From the NCBI GenBank assembly GCA_009869945.1, contig WIXG01000029.1, positions 186,001 to 250,000 on the forward strand: a stretch of DNA of 64,000 nucleotides. Direction: 5' to 3'. The notes beneath the pieces were generated by a model. The model had not been told where the DNA came from. It worked only from the letters and a program-made list of their open reading frames with translations, and searched no databases. The translations under genes were made by a program, and so were the position numbers. How positions within the stretch are numbered: position 1 is the first letter of the stretch; every line of letters starts with the position of its first letter. Shown piece by piece: positions 10,765 through 20,859 of this stretch. This stretch comes from Mesaphorura yosii (Eukaryota > Arthropoda > Collembola > Poduromorpha > Tullbergiidae).

Positions 10765-12032
10765 ATGGATATTGCCATGTGTTTCACGATTTGTGCGACC
10801 CTGCTGTTTGCCCTCAGTCGTGTGTGTTCTGGGGCAAATTATAATCTTACAACAGAAGAAGCGGAAGCCATGAGACAAGTACGTAAGTTGCCCCACGAAG
10901 CTATACTCCTGTGCTGATTAACGCCTGATTAGTCACCGCCGGTTAAAAGTTAAATGGTTTGATCACTTCAGCTCAGGCCAATCGCCGAGACGTTTGTCCC
11001 GCATGACTACATGAAGACAGATCCTTATCTCCTGCGATTCCTGCAAGCGAGGGATTTGAACGTGCAAAATGCAGCCGAAATGCTCAGATCTGTAAGTTAA
11101 TAAATTAAAATCATGTCATTTAATCCAAAGCGCAAACTAAGCATTAAATTAATAACTTAACCTCTTCTGGGTAAGACAATTCAATGGCGAAAGGACAACA
11201 AAATCGACACGATTCTCCAGGAGGATTTTTCACTCTTCGATGATCATTTCAAAATATTGCATCCAGGTGTGGACAAAGAAGGACGGCCACGTAAATGCCC
11301 AAACTTTAGCTCCTCCCAACTATACAATTATCACCTGTTTGAGTCGATTACTCTGACCTCTCTAGTTCTGATACTTCCATTCGGTTTGTACGATGTACGA
11401 AAATTCGTGCTTGGTGGGAAACTCCCGCAACTCCTACGCTATTTGGATCGCTTGCTGGAATTAAGTGCGACTGCGCTCCGCTTTCGGCTCGGAAATAGTG
11501 GCAATTTCAGCAATGGCGTGGTCATAATCGATTTGGGTGGATTCAGCTTGCGGAAACAAGCGTGTGCACTCTGTGAGTCTGACGGATTGGGTTGACTTGT
11601 CCACAGTCACTAATTGAGCATTTTAAATCGAGTTAGGCCTTACAGCAATTCCACACATGTTCGCTACGTTGGAGAGGCATTATCCCGGAGCCTTCCATCG
11701 CGTATTGCTCATCAATAGTAAACTCCACATTAGACATTACCTACGGTAGGGCACAACTGCACTTAAAATATCTGAACCCTTATTTCCTCATTGCAGCCCC
11801 AACGGTGTTCCATCCTATACTGGACATTATTCGGCCTTTCCTTTCAAAATCAACTGCTAAAGCCATGCGTGTTTACGGGCACAATAAAGACGAATGGGTC
11901 GCAGCACTTCTGAGGGACATAAATCCTGACCAATTGCCCATCCATTTTGGCGGAACAATGGCCATCGATTCACTAGCATCTGACTGGAGAAAACAACATC
12001 CTGAATACGCCGAACTCATTGGTACAAAGTGA
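10765..12032 (+). CDS. CRAL-TRIO / SEC14-like lipid-binding protein with N-terminal signal peptide
   Basis: Predicted carrier of a hydrophobic ligand (phospholipid, tocopherol or retinoid type; ligand unknown). Six exons (10765-10878, 10972-11091, 11176-11290, 11366-11572, 11637-11717, 11797-12032) join to 290 residues. The first exon encodes a hydrophobic leader, CFTICATLLFALSRVCSGA, which looks like a cleavable signal peptide. Next comes a CRAL-TRIO N domain (DPYLLRFLQARDLNVQNAAE). The lipid-binding domain shows VVIIDLGGFSL, HYPGAFHRVLLIN, a TPTVFHPILDIIRPFLS block and the typical end DQLPIHFGGTM. The 75-bp intron 11291-11365 is in frame without a stop, so it could be retained, but the homology reads across it (GRP..ILPFGLYDVRKF). 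A secreted form is unusual for this mostly cytosolic family. Confidence 0.85.
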
Positions 12033-14088
12033 AGTGGCGAATAGAATTCCCAAGGCTCCGTCATTAAACAATCTGCAAAAAGCACGTTCGCGTACTGATA
12101 AGAACGAAGCTTGAAACTACGTTTTGCTGGGATTAAATTGTTATGCTACTCAAATTACACTGCAATAATATGACCTGGCAAATATGATATCGAGCACTTT
12201 TGAATAATCCATGCATTTTATTGCAGCCCATCAAGAGTTGGATTTTGTGCATCTAATGTGTATTGACTTGACAGGTGCAAAAGTCAACTGAAAGGGCTGA
12301 AATGTTGTTTCAATTATTTCCCACTCTCTCAAACTCGCAAGTGAATGCAATCAAGTGCTCGGTCAAAATTTCCTTTACATCATTATCCAGTGCGCTTGAT
12401 CATCCGCAGAGTAATTGATTTAACTTTTACTGATGTCGGGGATAGATTGCTAATCTTGAACGAAACGTTAGTGGACGTAGTCAAGAAATCTACACCTTGA
12501 AAAAGACTCAATAAAAGCCTAAAGCGGACTCCCACTTCCACGCTAAATCGTTGAATCGAACAAATCTAAAAATGTACCCTTGGAATTTTTGTTATTCAAG
12601 AATTTCATGTAGCAAACACTTGAACTCTATTTGTGTTACAATCCTTGTGATGATGTTTGTTTAGCCAATACGCACTTTCCGCCACGATTGTTAGCAATAC
12701 GATTATTGAGAATACCGCTACAATTTTGACCATGTTGAACCGAGCACCTAAATAGGTTAAGGACCAATATTTGCACAGAGGGCAATGATTTTTGCATAAT
12801 AAACTTTGGATTGACTCCAACGATCCCAAAAATACGCACGATGGACCCATTTCGCTTAATTAGCCTCAAAGCTTGCGTCAATATTGACACGCAATGTGTG
12901 ATAAGAAACAAACAACGAACTCGCATGCTACCAATTCAGAAAAACATGCGCAGGTAATTTTCCATCGCGATGTTTATTTTTATCTGGATCGTCCAAAATT
13001 ATATTGCTCGTATTGCGCATTGTATAGATTGTTTACGAGTTTTTACTTCCACTTCCATTTCCAACCTTTGGACTTGACTGGGCATCAATGAAGCTTCAGA
13101 AGATCCTTCCGTCCATCATAAAATTGCAGCCATTGGTTAATGGACTCGTACGTGCTCAACTGCACGAAGGCATAGAAATCGTACGTGCCGGAAGACGCGT
13201 AATGCGTCATCCCACACGTGACCCCGAACTTACGACTTCTACGACATGGATCGGAGTGCAATCTGTCGGTTAGGATCAGATTCCCTAATTCCTTTTAGAA
13301 GTGAAGCTTTCTGAGAGATGCTTCATCGCGTGACTTCGTTGTACCGCATCGAGGTCAATGACACCAATGATCTTGTACTCTATGCATTTAGACTTTAGTG
13401 AATTTTTGCAATGATACTTGGACATGAAAATACGACGTTGGAAACATTTATGTTTTGAATGTGAGGCTTCATGCATTCCAGCTCCAGAGAGTACACGTGC
13501 CACATTGAAGAAAAGATGTCATTTATGGAAGAAATGAAATAACACTGAAATTATTTTCGTGTGTGGTCACTGTGGTTTGTGGAAAGCTGTATCTGAAAGC
13601 CCTCTTCTTAACCCTTCTATTCTAGTTGGACATTGGAGTTGTCACTGGAAAATAACTTAATTCTTATCGCGCTGATTCTCCGCCTCTTTGGTGCTCGCTA
13701 TAGTGGATGCTTGAAAGTTACAGAGGACGGTGTGCGCGCGGCGATGACAAATAAACTCTTGAATTTGAGACATTTGATGCTTGTTTGACATTAGCAAATA
13801 ACACTCACGCTGACCACCACTTGTTTACGTAATTGCAGCCCATTTAAGTACTGCTCAGTTCCATGAAATGGTGTCAGTCATAAATTGACATGATTGCAAA
13901 GCTATTGACCCCTGCTTCCGAGTATTTCTCACTTCTACTTCCTATTCCTGAACTGTTAGCTCATTAACAAGTGTCATTACAGTAATCCGTAAATAGCAAG
14001 CTTAAGCTCAATCACTTTTAACCTTGTTCCCACTCTGTCGTCCGACTCGAGCGTCCCGTAACACCATAACCAATACTTTACGCTGAGA
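12033..14088. other. 2-kb intergenic region
   Basis: Holds the 3' UTR of the CRAL-TRIO gene (an AATAAA occurs at 12510-12515, rather far downstream) and the upstream region of the amine oxidase. One small open frame for a possible secreted peptide lies at 12605-12733 (-) and is listed separately. A 61-codon frame at 13088 (+) was considered and rejected. No repeats of note were seen. Confidence 0.5.
12605..12733 (-). CDS. Possible small secreted peptide (42 aa)
   Basis: From an ATG in a good initiation context (AACATGG), 42 codons encode a hydrophobic leader VKIVAVFSIIVLLTIVAESA. This is followed by a short polar tail YWLNKHHHKDCNTNRVQVF with one cysteine and a His cluster. The shape suits a signal peptide plus short mature peptide, or a one-pass micropeptide. 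There is no homology that I recognise, no intron and only weak evidence beyond the architecture. Confidence 0.3.
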   Translation of the reverse strand: MVKIVAVFSIIVLLTIVAESAYWLNKHHHKDCNTNRVQVFAT

Positions 14089-16658
14089 ATGAAAAGTCAT
14101 CCTCTAGATTCGCTAAAAACATTTGAGATAAGTTCCGCTTCGAAACTCATCAACGAGGCGCATCCTCCACTACCGCCTTCCAAGTCATGGCTCTACACTT
14201 CAATCACGCTTCAGGAACCGCCGAAGCAGCTTATGCTCAAGTACTTGGAGCATGAGCGAGATCGTGAGACTGAGACGACAAAAACCGGAAGTGGCAAAAA
14301 ATCATCAGGGACAGAATCCGATGAGATAGCGATCGCAAGGAAGGCGTTCGCCGTGATTATTGATCGAACAACGGGTCATGTGTATGAGGTCGTGGTCAAC
14401 TTGAGTGGGGAAGTTGTGGAGAGCTTCACCAGAGTCAAAGATGGCTGCAACCCAACGTACACGATGGAAGAGCTCTTGGCCGCCAAAAAGATGCTGAGAG
14501 CAAACCCTGAAATTCAAAGGCGGTGTAAAGAATACGGCTATGAGATGGATCGAGTAGCAATTGATACATGGTAATGTCAATTTCTTTAACTGTAAAACTC
14601 CGAATTTTCTTCAGGAAATTAAATCATTTATTTGCGCATTGCAGGACTTTTGGATATTCTGGTGATGAGCCTGAATGCAAAGGGAAACGTGTTTTGCAAT
14701 TCTTCCTCTTTGGAAGAGAATGCGAGAATGACAACATGTACGCGCATCCCTTCGATTTTGTACCAGGTACGAAACAAGCTTGTAAATCTCATCTCACTCA
14801 CAACTCAATCTGCCGTATGATTAAACGAGAAGTAATTAACGGTTCGCAGTTGTTGACGTCGTGCTTGGGAAACTCATCCGAATTGACACACTTCCGATAC
14901 ACAGCGGGTACGGCACGGAGCGCGACAAGCCTGTCATTGTTCCCAAGAAACTTGTGAATTACGATACGGACGTGTTGGGGGCAGATTTCTTTCGCAAAGA
15001 CGTGAAACCACTGCAAGTCGTGCAGCCGGAGGGTCCCAGCTTTACGGTGTCTGGAAATGAAATCCAATGGCAGAAGTTTAAGTTCCGGATCAGGTGGGAA
15101 GAAATTTGAGACAAGAGAGTCATTACTTTGCTGGAAATATGAAAATTAATTTCTTTTGTTATTAGCTTCAACTACCGCGAAGGACTTGTTTTGCATAACA
15201 TCACCTATCAAGATGGAGACAAAGTGCGGCCGTTGATTTATCGGGCCGCAATTTGCGAACTTGTGGTTCCGTATGGCGATCCAAGGCCACCTCATCATCG
15301 CAAATGTGTAAGCATTGACAGAAATCGAATTCCCTGTACCCTCAATGTTGCTGTTCAAGTCTTGATTGTAACCACAAACTGATTATTCGATTACAGGCTT
15401 TTGACGGTGGGGAAGCTGGCTTCGGCAACTGCGCAAATTCCTTGGAACTTGGGTGCGATTGTTTGGGAACGATAAAATACTTTGACGCAGTGCTGAGTGA
15501 TAACTCTGGCGAACCCTTTCTTATCAAAAATGCGGTTTGTCTCCACGAAGAAGATGCAGGTACTTGCTCGATCCTTTCTAACGATTTTACATTTTGTAAG
15601 TTTCTGTACACTTGTAGACTCACATGATTTGCTTTAATTTCAAGGTCTACTTTTCAAGCACACTGATTTCCGAAATGACAAGTGCCGTGTAGCACGATCA
15701 AGACGTCTGGTCATCAGCTTTGTTGCCACCTTAATAAATTACGAGTATGCATTCTATTGGAATTTCTACCAAGATGGAATGATAGAGTTTATATCGAAAT
15801 CAACTGGTCAACTTAACACCGTCTTGCTGGCACCTGGAGCAACGACGGGTGGCTTTGGCACAATCGTATCGGAAGGCGTGAATGCCCAAAATCATCAGCA
15901 CCTGTTTGCGGCAAGAATTGATCCGATGTTCGACGGTCCAAACAACAGCGTCGCGATGGTTGACGTGAAAAGCTTAGAAGATGAGATTGGCTCGGAACGA
16001 AATCCGTACGGGCAAGGCTTTGTGGCCGTGTCTAAACAGCTACGAACAACCCTTGAAGCTGCTACTGACGAATGCCCCGAATTGAATCGAAGCTGGAGGA
16101 TTTACAACCCTTCATCGGTGCATGAAATCACCAAACAACCGGTCGGCTGGCATTTGATACCCAAGTCGGGTCAGAAGCTCAGAGCGAAGCCCAACAGTTT
16201 TGTTGCGCAGAGGGCATCGTTCACACTACACAACTTCTGGGTTACTCCATACAAGCCCAACCAATTCTATCCAGCGGGCTTCTATTGCAACAACCATTTG
16301 GGAGGAGATGGTCTGGCAGAATGGGTTCAGAGTAATGAGAATATTGAGAACAGAGACATCGTGATTTGGCACGTGTTTGGGTTAACGCACATTGCAAGAG
16401 TGGAGGATTTTCCCATCATGAGCGTCGAGTAAGTTCATGTCGAATATCGCTTGTGTGTAATTATTCAAAGAATTAGGGTTAAAGATCTTTTCTCATTTCA
16501 GGCCTTGCGGATTTGTGCTGAAACCTGTCAACTTCTTTAATCATAACGCCGGACTTGATGTTCCGCCGACCTCGAAGCATGAAAATAAGAGCACACTGGT
16601 CAATGGAACGACTGGCGTTAATGCAATCAACGGTCATGAATGTAATGGCTGCAATTGA
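14089..16658 (+). CDS. Copper amine oxidase (primary-amine oxidase, TPQ enzyme)
   Basis: Oxidises primary amines to aldehydes with release of ammonia and hydrogen peroxide, using copper and a self-made topaquinone. Seven exons (14089-14570, 14645-14766, 14850-15093, 15166-15307, 15397-15559, 15645-16428, 16502-16658) join to 697 residues. The opening [14 protein letters not shown] resembles the HPLDPL start of bacterial, fungal and peroxisomal plant enzymes. There is no signal peptide or anchor. The [12 protein letters not shown] block leads to [10 protein letters not shown] with the catalytic base Asp and to [18 protein letters not shown]. The cofactor tyrosine is in [11 protein letters not shown] (first Tyr). 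Copper ligands are the HQH of [11 protein letters not shown] and the late His of [13 protein letters not shown]. All active-site residues are present. The C terminus (HECNGCN) is not a peroxisomal PTS1. Location is probably cytosolic. Confidence 0.92.
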
Positions 16659-16925
16659 GAAGGGCGTACCCAAACGTGATGTGAAGAAGTGTCAAACTTT
16701 AATCATTTCAACAATTTCTAAATTAGATAAGGCAAATTGTACAAGTAAAAGGTGATAACCGTTTGAAGGAAACGACGACAGACAAGTACACAACCTAAGC
16801 ACTTAAAAAAGCAATCGTGGTAAAGCACAAAGCCGTTTTCTCAAGAATTAAAACCTCGACTCAAATTTCTTAGAGTCATTAAACCCGAAAGCAGAGAGGT
16901 TCATCGACATGGCCGAGCATGAACT
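16659..16925. other. Spacer downstream of the amine oxidase
   Basis: Holds the amine oxidase 3' UTR. The start of the ionotropic receptor relic may reach into it, but no recognisable coding similarity is left before about 16926. Confidence 0.4.
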
Positions 16926-17906
16926 GTGCACCTTACCATAGCTCAATGTAGTTTGAGAACTAGTCAGATAAACTTCGGTGGTATGAAGCCGTTGTTCAAG
17001 ATGTCTGCCGTCAGCGTGTTGGCCATATTTCTGGCGCTAGGGGGCAACGCACACGTGCCCTTTGTGTCATTGCTTGAGTCAATTCTGAACGCTGTGAACG
17101 AGCAAGTTTTGTCTCACGCGATCTAGCTTGTATTCGTGTTCATGTCAATCATCATCGTATCCGCCTACGAAGGAGTGATTTCGAGTCTTATGATCAAGCC
17201 ACACACATCCTTCACACATCTTCCATGACCTTTTGGAATTAGTTCAGGATGGGTACAAGGTAGTGGACGCCAATATTTGTGACCCAGACTACTATGATTT
17301 TGACGAGGGCATTTATAACGCATTTAAGCGTCACAACATAAGTCATCTTCATAAATCCTCAATTGTCCACAGACCTCACCCAAAATACAATACGATGCAA
17401 TCCTCTCTGGATATGATTGCTAATACCAGCTACAAATGGTCGTACGTCTTTGACAAGCGACACAAGTCTCAGTATTTGCTGAATATTGGGGATAGATTCC
17501 CGAAAGCATTCTGCCACGCCCTTACGAAGCAGTGTCATGACGTGTACACCGTTGCTTGGCTCTTCCGTGGCTGGCACAAGCACCTATGTTCGTTGCCGAA
17601 ATGAATGTGCTTCTCCAGTTTGGACTGAGGAATTATCGGGAAGCGTTTGAAAACGCTTGGCGTGTTCACAATTACGAGAAAAAGAATTGAAGGAAGATTC
17701 GGAAGGGACTTCGATTCGATTCAACCATACCGAAGCCTCTGACAATTGATGATAAGCTGAAGCAGTTCCTCACTTTCTGCGCTATCTTGCATGGTATTGG
17801 TTTTGGTGCACTTCTGCTCGAGCTGCTGATATCAAAGCTAAGCAGATTGACTTCTGGTTCTCGCATTGTAAATCTAGCAGGAGAATCTAAAGTCGACAGT
17901 GGATAG
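16926..17906 (+). pseudogene. Ionotropic receptor (IR/iGluR-type) pseudogene
   Basis: Relic of a chemosensory ionotropic receptor, a ligand-gated channel of sensory dendrites. Pieces in correct order but in different frames are: a first hydrophobic segment with pore-loop region (MSAVSVLAIFLALGGNAHVP), a membrane segment ending in the IR-like IVSAYEGVISSLMIKP, an S2 ligand-binding lobe (DLLELVQDGYKVVDANI to YTVAWLFRGW), a second lobe piece (FVAEMNVLLQFGLRNYREAF), and a last membrane helix in LKQFLTFCAILHGIGFGALL. Damage includes an in-frame TAG at 17124-17126, a frame change near 17224, another near 17577, and stop or frame changes near 17690-17735. The ligand-binding S1 half is missing. Four or more defects in under 1 kb rule out sequencing noise or introns as the simple answer. 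Confidence 0.7.
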
Positions 17907-18244
17907 CCTGGGCTGCGGGTTGCTGCAGGTATAATTGAAGCGGACATGGAGATTGGAGGAACCACATATTAGTTGCAGAAGTGATTTCGTCTTTCTTGTC
18001 TTTGTTTTGATGAGTTACAGTTATTAGTTGTATTCGCATTGAGTTTTCCTTGTGACTCGTGCAACCTGCCTGCACTTCGAAACTGCATTGTTCGAAACGA
18101 CTTGAAAGAAGTTAATACGAAGTGAAACCGGCAGGCAGGCAGGGTATTAAGTAATCAGGTTATTGCTCAGTTGATAGCACACAAGAATCAACTGAGAGCG
18201 AAACCTGATTGTATATTAGAAGTGAACTAGTTGATCCTGAAAAC
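17907..18244. other. Spacer before the F-box gene
   Basis: A 338-bp stretch between the receptor relic and the F-box gene. It includes a short ggcaggcaggcagg run near 18130. No gene is seen; it should hold the F-box promoter. Confidence 0.4.
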
Positions 18245-20128
18245 ATGAACCGAGAAGTGCATAGGGCCTTGGAGGGCTTCGAAACTGGAATGATTGAAGA
18301 TAGTGGCACGTCACAAATAATGCTGAACAAATTGGTAAGTCTAACAATCAATCAATCAGATTCGGCTTCGGGACTAGAGTTTACGGTGTCAGAAGATATT
18401 AATGCTTATTGCGTTGAATGTGTCCAGATTCTGGCCAAGATTGCCGAATCCATGTCACCCGAAAACCTCCTAACCCTTCGACGAACCTGCACCACTTGGA
18501 ATGACTGCTTTGTGCCAGTTATACGGAAGAAACATCGTCCGGTTCTACTACAGAATGAAATTGACGGCGAAAACTCGATTCGAAAATTCACTGGCCTAAT
18601 TAGTCAAAGTCAACTGCTGCCTTACACAAAATATCACCTGCAAGGTCCAACACCATGTCACCTATACTTTATGACTCTTTTGTCTATCTGTGGTGACTCC
18701 ATCGAAAGTCTTGACCTTGAGTGGGAAAGGCTGGATGCCAACGAAGTCAGATCGATTTTGCTTAATATGGTACCAAAATTGACGGAACTCAAGTTGAGTA
18801 TAAACTACCCAGGCCCACACCTACCCGAAGAACAAACCAGACAACATCTTGGTGAAATTATAAAGCTAAAACGGATCCATTACGAAGAACTTTCTTACAC
18901 ACATGTCGAAGTTATCGACGGGATTGGTGAATTACTTGACGATCTACTTCACCCTGCGAGCAGTGTGGAATCTCTCTCATTAAAGCCCTATTACCGAAGC
19001 GCAGGACTAAGCCTAAGGCTCCTCTGCACAATTAGAGATCAAGCGGGATCAATTCACAAGCTGAAGACTTTGGTAATTCGCAATTTAAAGGCCGACCAAC
19101 TTCAAGTACTTACCGAATTGGGCCATCGTAATTTGAATCCACTTCGCCTGGAATTATTTGACGTGTCCCTCTTTGCCAGCAGTGACTACAGCAAGACAAC
19201 CGATGATCTCCTCCACAGTTTTCTGACTACCCAGTCTACGACTCTGCGTCAACTGAAAATTGAGATTAGGTGCGAACGTTCCCCGTTGAATAATCGTGAT
19301 AGTCAGCACAATATCATCAGAACTGTTAGAGTGCCCCATTTGGCGACTTTACAGACATTTCAACTTAATCGGGAGGAATCGAACTGGAGCTGGTTTGTCA
19401 TGCAGTACGACCGGGAGACTCTAGCCGAGAATTTGTCCAGATTGAGGCGATTCATATATCGCATTCGGACTACGAATCGTTCAGTACTCTTCGATAGCAA
19501 CTACCAAGCTGATGTGAATAACTTTGGAGTTAGTGCAGCGACGGATCTGGCATTGGATGTAAATGAGGCTGGTGGAGGCTTAAAAATGTGGAATGCATTC
19601 CGACCAAAGTTTCCAAATGTGACCAGCCTAGAATTTATGCTGTGGGATTCTCAACCGCAAGACTATGGACCTGCATGGAGCTCATTCACTGCTTTGACGA
19701 GTCTACGAATTAGATACCAACCTGAGTATAATGGCACTAACTCACTGAACTTGGACACATTTTTGTCGGGAGTGCCCAAAAGCAAGTTTAAGGCAATAAC
19801 GCATGCCCTTGAAGCGGAAACGACGGAAGGAGTATGTGGCAGGCCTTCGTTAGAGACTGTACGATTACTCCTGGACAAATTCAAGAATACTTCAGGAATC
19901 AGTGACGCGAAGCAGCTGCAGGAGTTCATCGTAGACGTTCAGGAGCACAGTTACACGGTGAGCGACATTGGAGGCTACTTTGGGTTGGCTGTGGCCAGTC
20001 CGACACTTCAGCGAGTAATTGTGAAAAGACATGGTGCCAGAAATCCAAATCAGAAGAATTCAATTTCTAGTAAGTGTGAAGAACTGATAAGAGTCGCGCT
20101 AAGTCAATTTGTGGTGCTGAGTTTGTGA
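18245..20128 (+). CDS. F-box / leucine-rich-repeat-like protein, intronless
   Basis: Probable substrate receptor of an SCF ubiquitin ligase. A single frame of 627 codons runs from ATG 18245 (MNREVHRALEGFE) to TGA. Residues about 55-95 read as a degenerate F-box (ILAKIAESMSPENLLTLRRT, then a Trp in TTWNDCF). The rest has LRR-like spaced leucines, for example SIESLDLEWERLDANEV and VTSLEFMLWDSQPQD, and a C-terminal TLQRVIVKRHG. No close orthologue is recognised. It looks like a member of a lineage-expanded family. The single exon contrasts with its intron-rich neighbours. A good donor motif (TTGGTAAGTC at about 18331) sits inside the frame but no matching acceptor is needed to keep the frame open. 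An in-frame TTG 36 bp upstream exists, but ATG is preferred. Confidence 0.65.
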   Translation: MNREVHRALEGFETGMIEDSGTSQIMLNKLVSLTINQSDSASGLEFTVSEDINAYCVECVQILAKIAESMSPENLLTLRRTCTTWNDCFVPVIRKKHRPVLLQNEIDGENSIRKFTGLISQSQLLPYTKYHLQGPTPCHLYFMTLLSICGDSIESLDLEWERLDANEVRSILLNMVPKLTELKLSINYPGPHLPEEQTRQHLGEIIKLKRIHYEELSYTHVEVIDGIGELLDDLLHPASSVESLSLKPYYRSAGLSLRLLCTIRDQAGSIHKLKTLVIRNLKADQLQVLTELGHRNLNPLRLELFDVSLFASSDYSKTTDDLLHSFLTTQSTTLRQLKIEIRCERSPLNNRDSQHNIIRTVRVPHLATLQTFQLNREESNWSWFVMQYDRETLAENLSRLRRFIYRIRTTNRSVLFDSNYQADVNNFGVSAATDLALDVNEAGGGLKMWNAFRPKFPNVTSLEFMLWDSQPQDYGPAWSSFTALTSLRIRYQPEYNGTNSLNLDTFLSGVPKSKFKAITHALEAETTEGVCGRPSLETVRLLLDKFKNTSGISDAKQLQEFIVDVQEHSYTVSDIGGYFGLAVASPTLQRVIVKRHGARNPNQKNSISSKCEELIRVALSQFVVLSL

Positions 20129-20859
20129 ACTTGTGGCCAAATTTCTGTGATGTAAATTTACAATTATACATTATTTATTATTATTATTAATTATTTATTA
20201 CATTATTATTATTTACATGTAAATATATATTAAATCAACTTATGGCAATCTTATGGAATCAATCTCATCTTCAAAGATTTATGTCTTTTACTGGCTTAAT
20301 TGCATCTGCAAGGCCTGTTCAGCGACAATGGGTATTCAAATTGGCAGAACCATTGATCTTGAGCCAAGGGATGATCGGACATTGCATGAATGGACGTACT
20401 TTATCCATTACAGGCATTGGTGAACTTGAACTGTGGATGGAACGTACTCAAGAACGTAATTTAAGCCAAGTGCAGACATTCTGGTCACTCTTTATCGACA
20501 TTGGACACGGTTGTGTTATTCATTTCACTTTATAATGTATAATTACATACGTTATATGTATGTGGCTCTCGTAATTAATGTCATGAAACCGATAATCGTC
20601 GTGGTAAAATACAGAAGTCCAGAATTTGGTTCCAGTTAGCTTGAGAACTCGAATTTTATTCAAGATGCACGCGAGTTTCAGCTTGTTTCAGTTTTGTGTC
20701 CCATTGCATAGGCCTGCCATGTCGGAGATTTTAAAATATTCGAAATAAAGTAATTCAGTAATACAAAAGAAAAGTTCGATTTCACAATAAATGATTTTAC
20801 TGAAAATATTTCGTGGAACTGAAGACCAACACAACAACTTAAATAGCTCACACATCTAC
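20129..20859. other. AT-rich spacer between the F-box gene and the ABCA array
   Basis: Convergent 3' ends lie here. 20150-20235 is a simple TTA/ATT-rich tract. A minus-strand AATAAA (plus-strand tttatt at 20655-20660) about 200 bp past the ABCA stop is a possible poly(A) signal. A 97-codon open frame at 20242-20535 (+) has no support. Confidence 0.45.

Noticed and set aside
13088-13273. 61-codon open frame starting MKLQKILPSIIKLQPL
   Set aside because: Weak start context, no recognised family, no splice partners. It may be chance.
20242-20535. 97-codon frame after the F-box gene
   Set aside because: No homology recognised, and it lies in the 3' flank beside simple-sequence DNA. A decayed F-box fragment was considered, but no shared motif was found.
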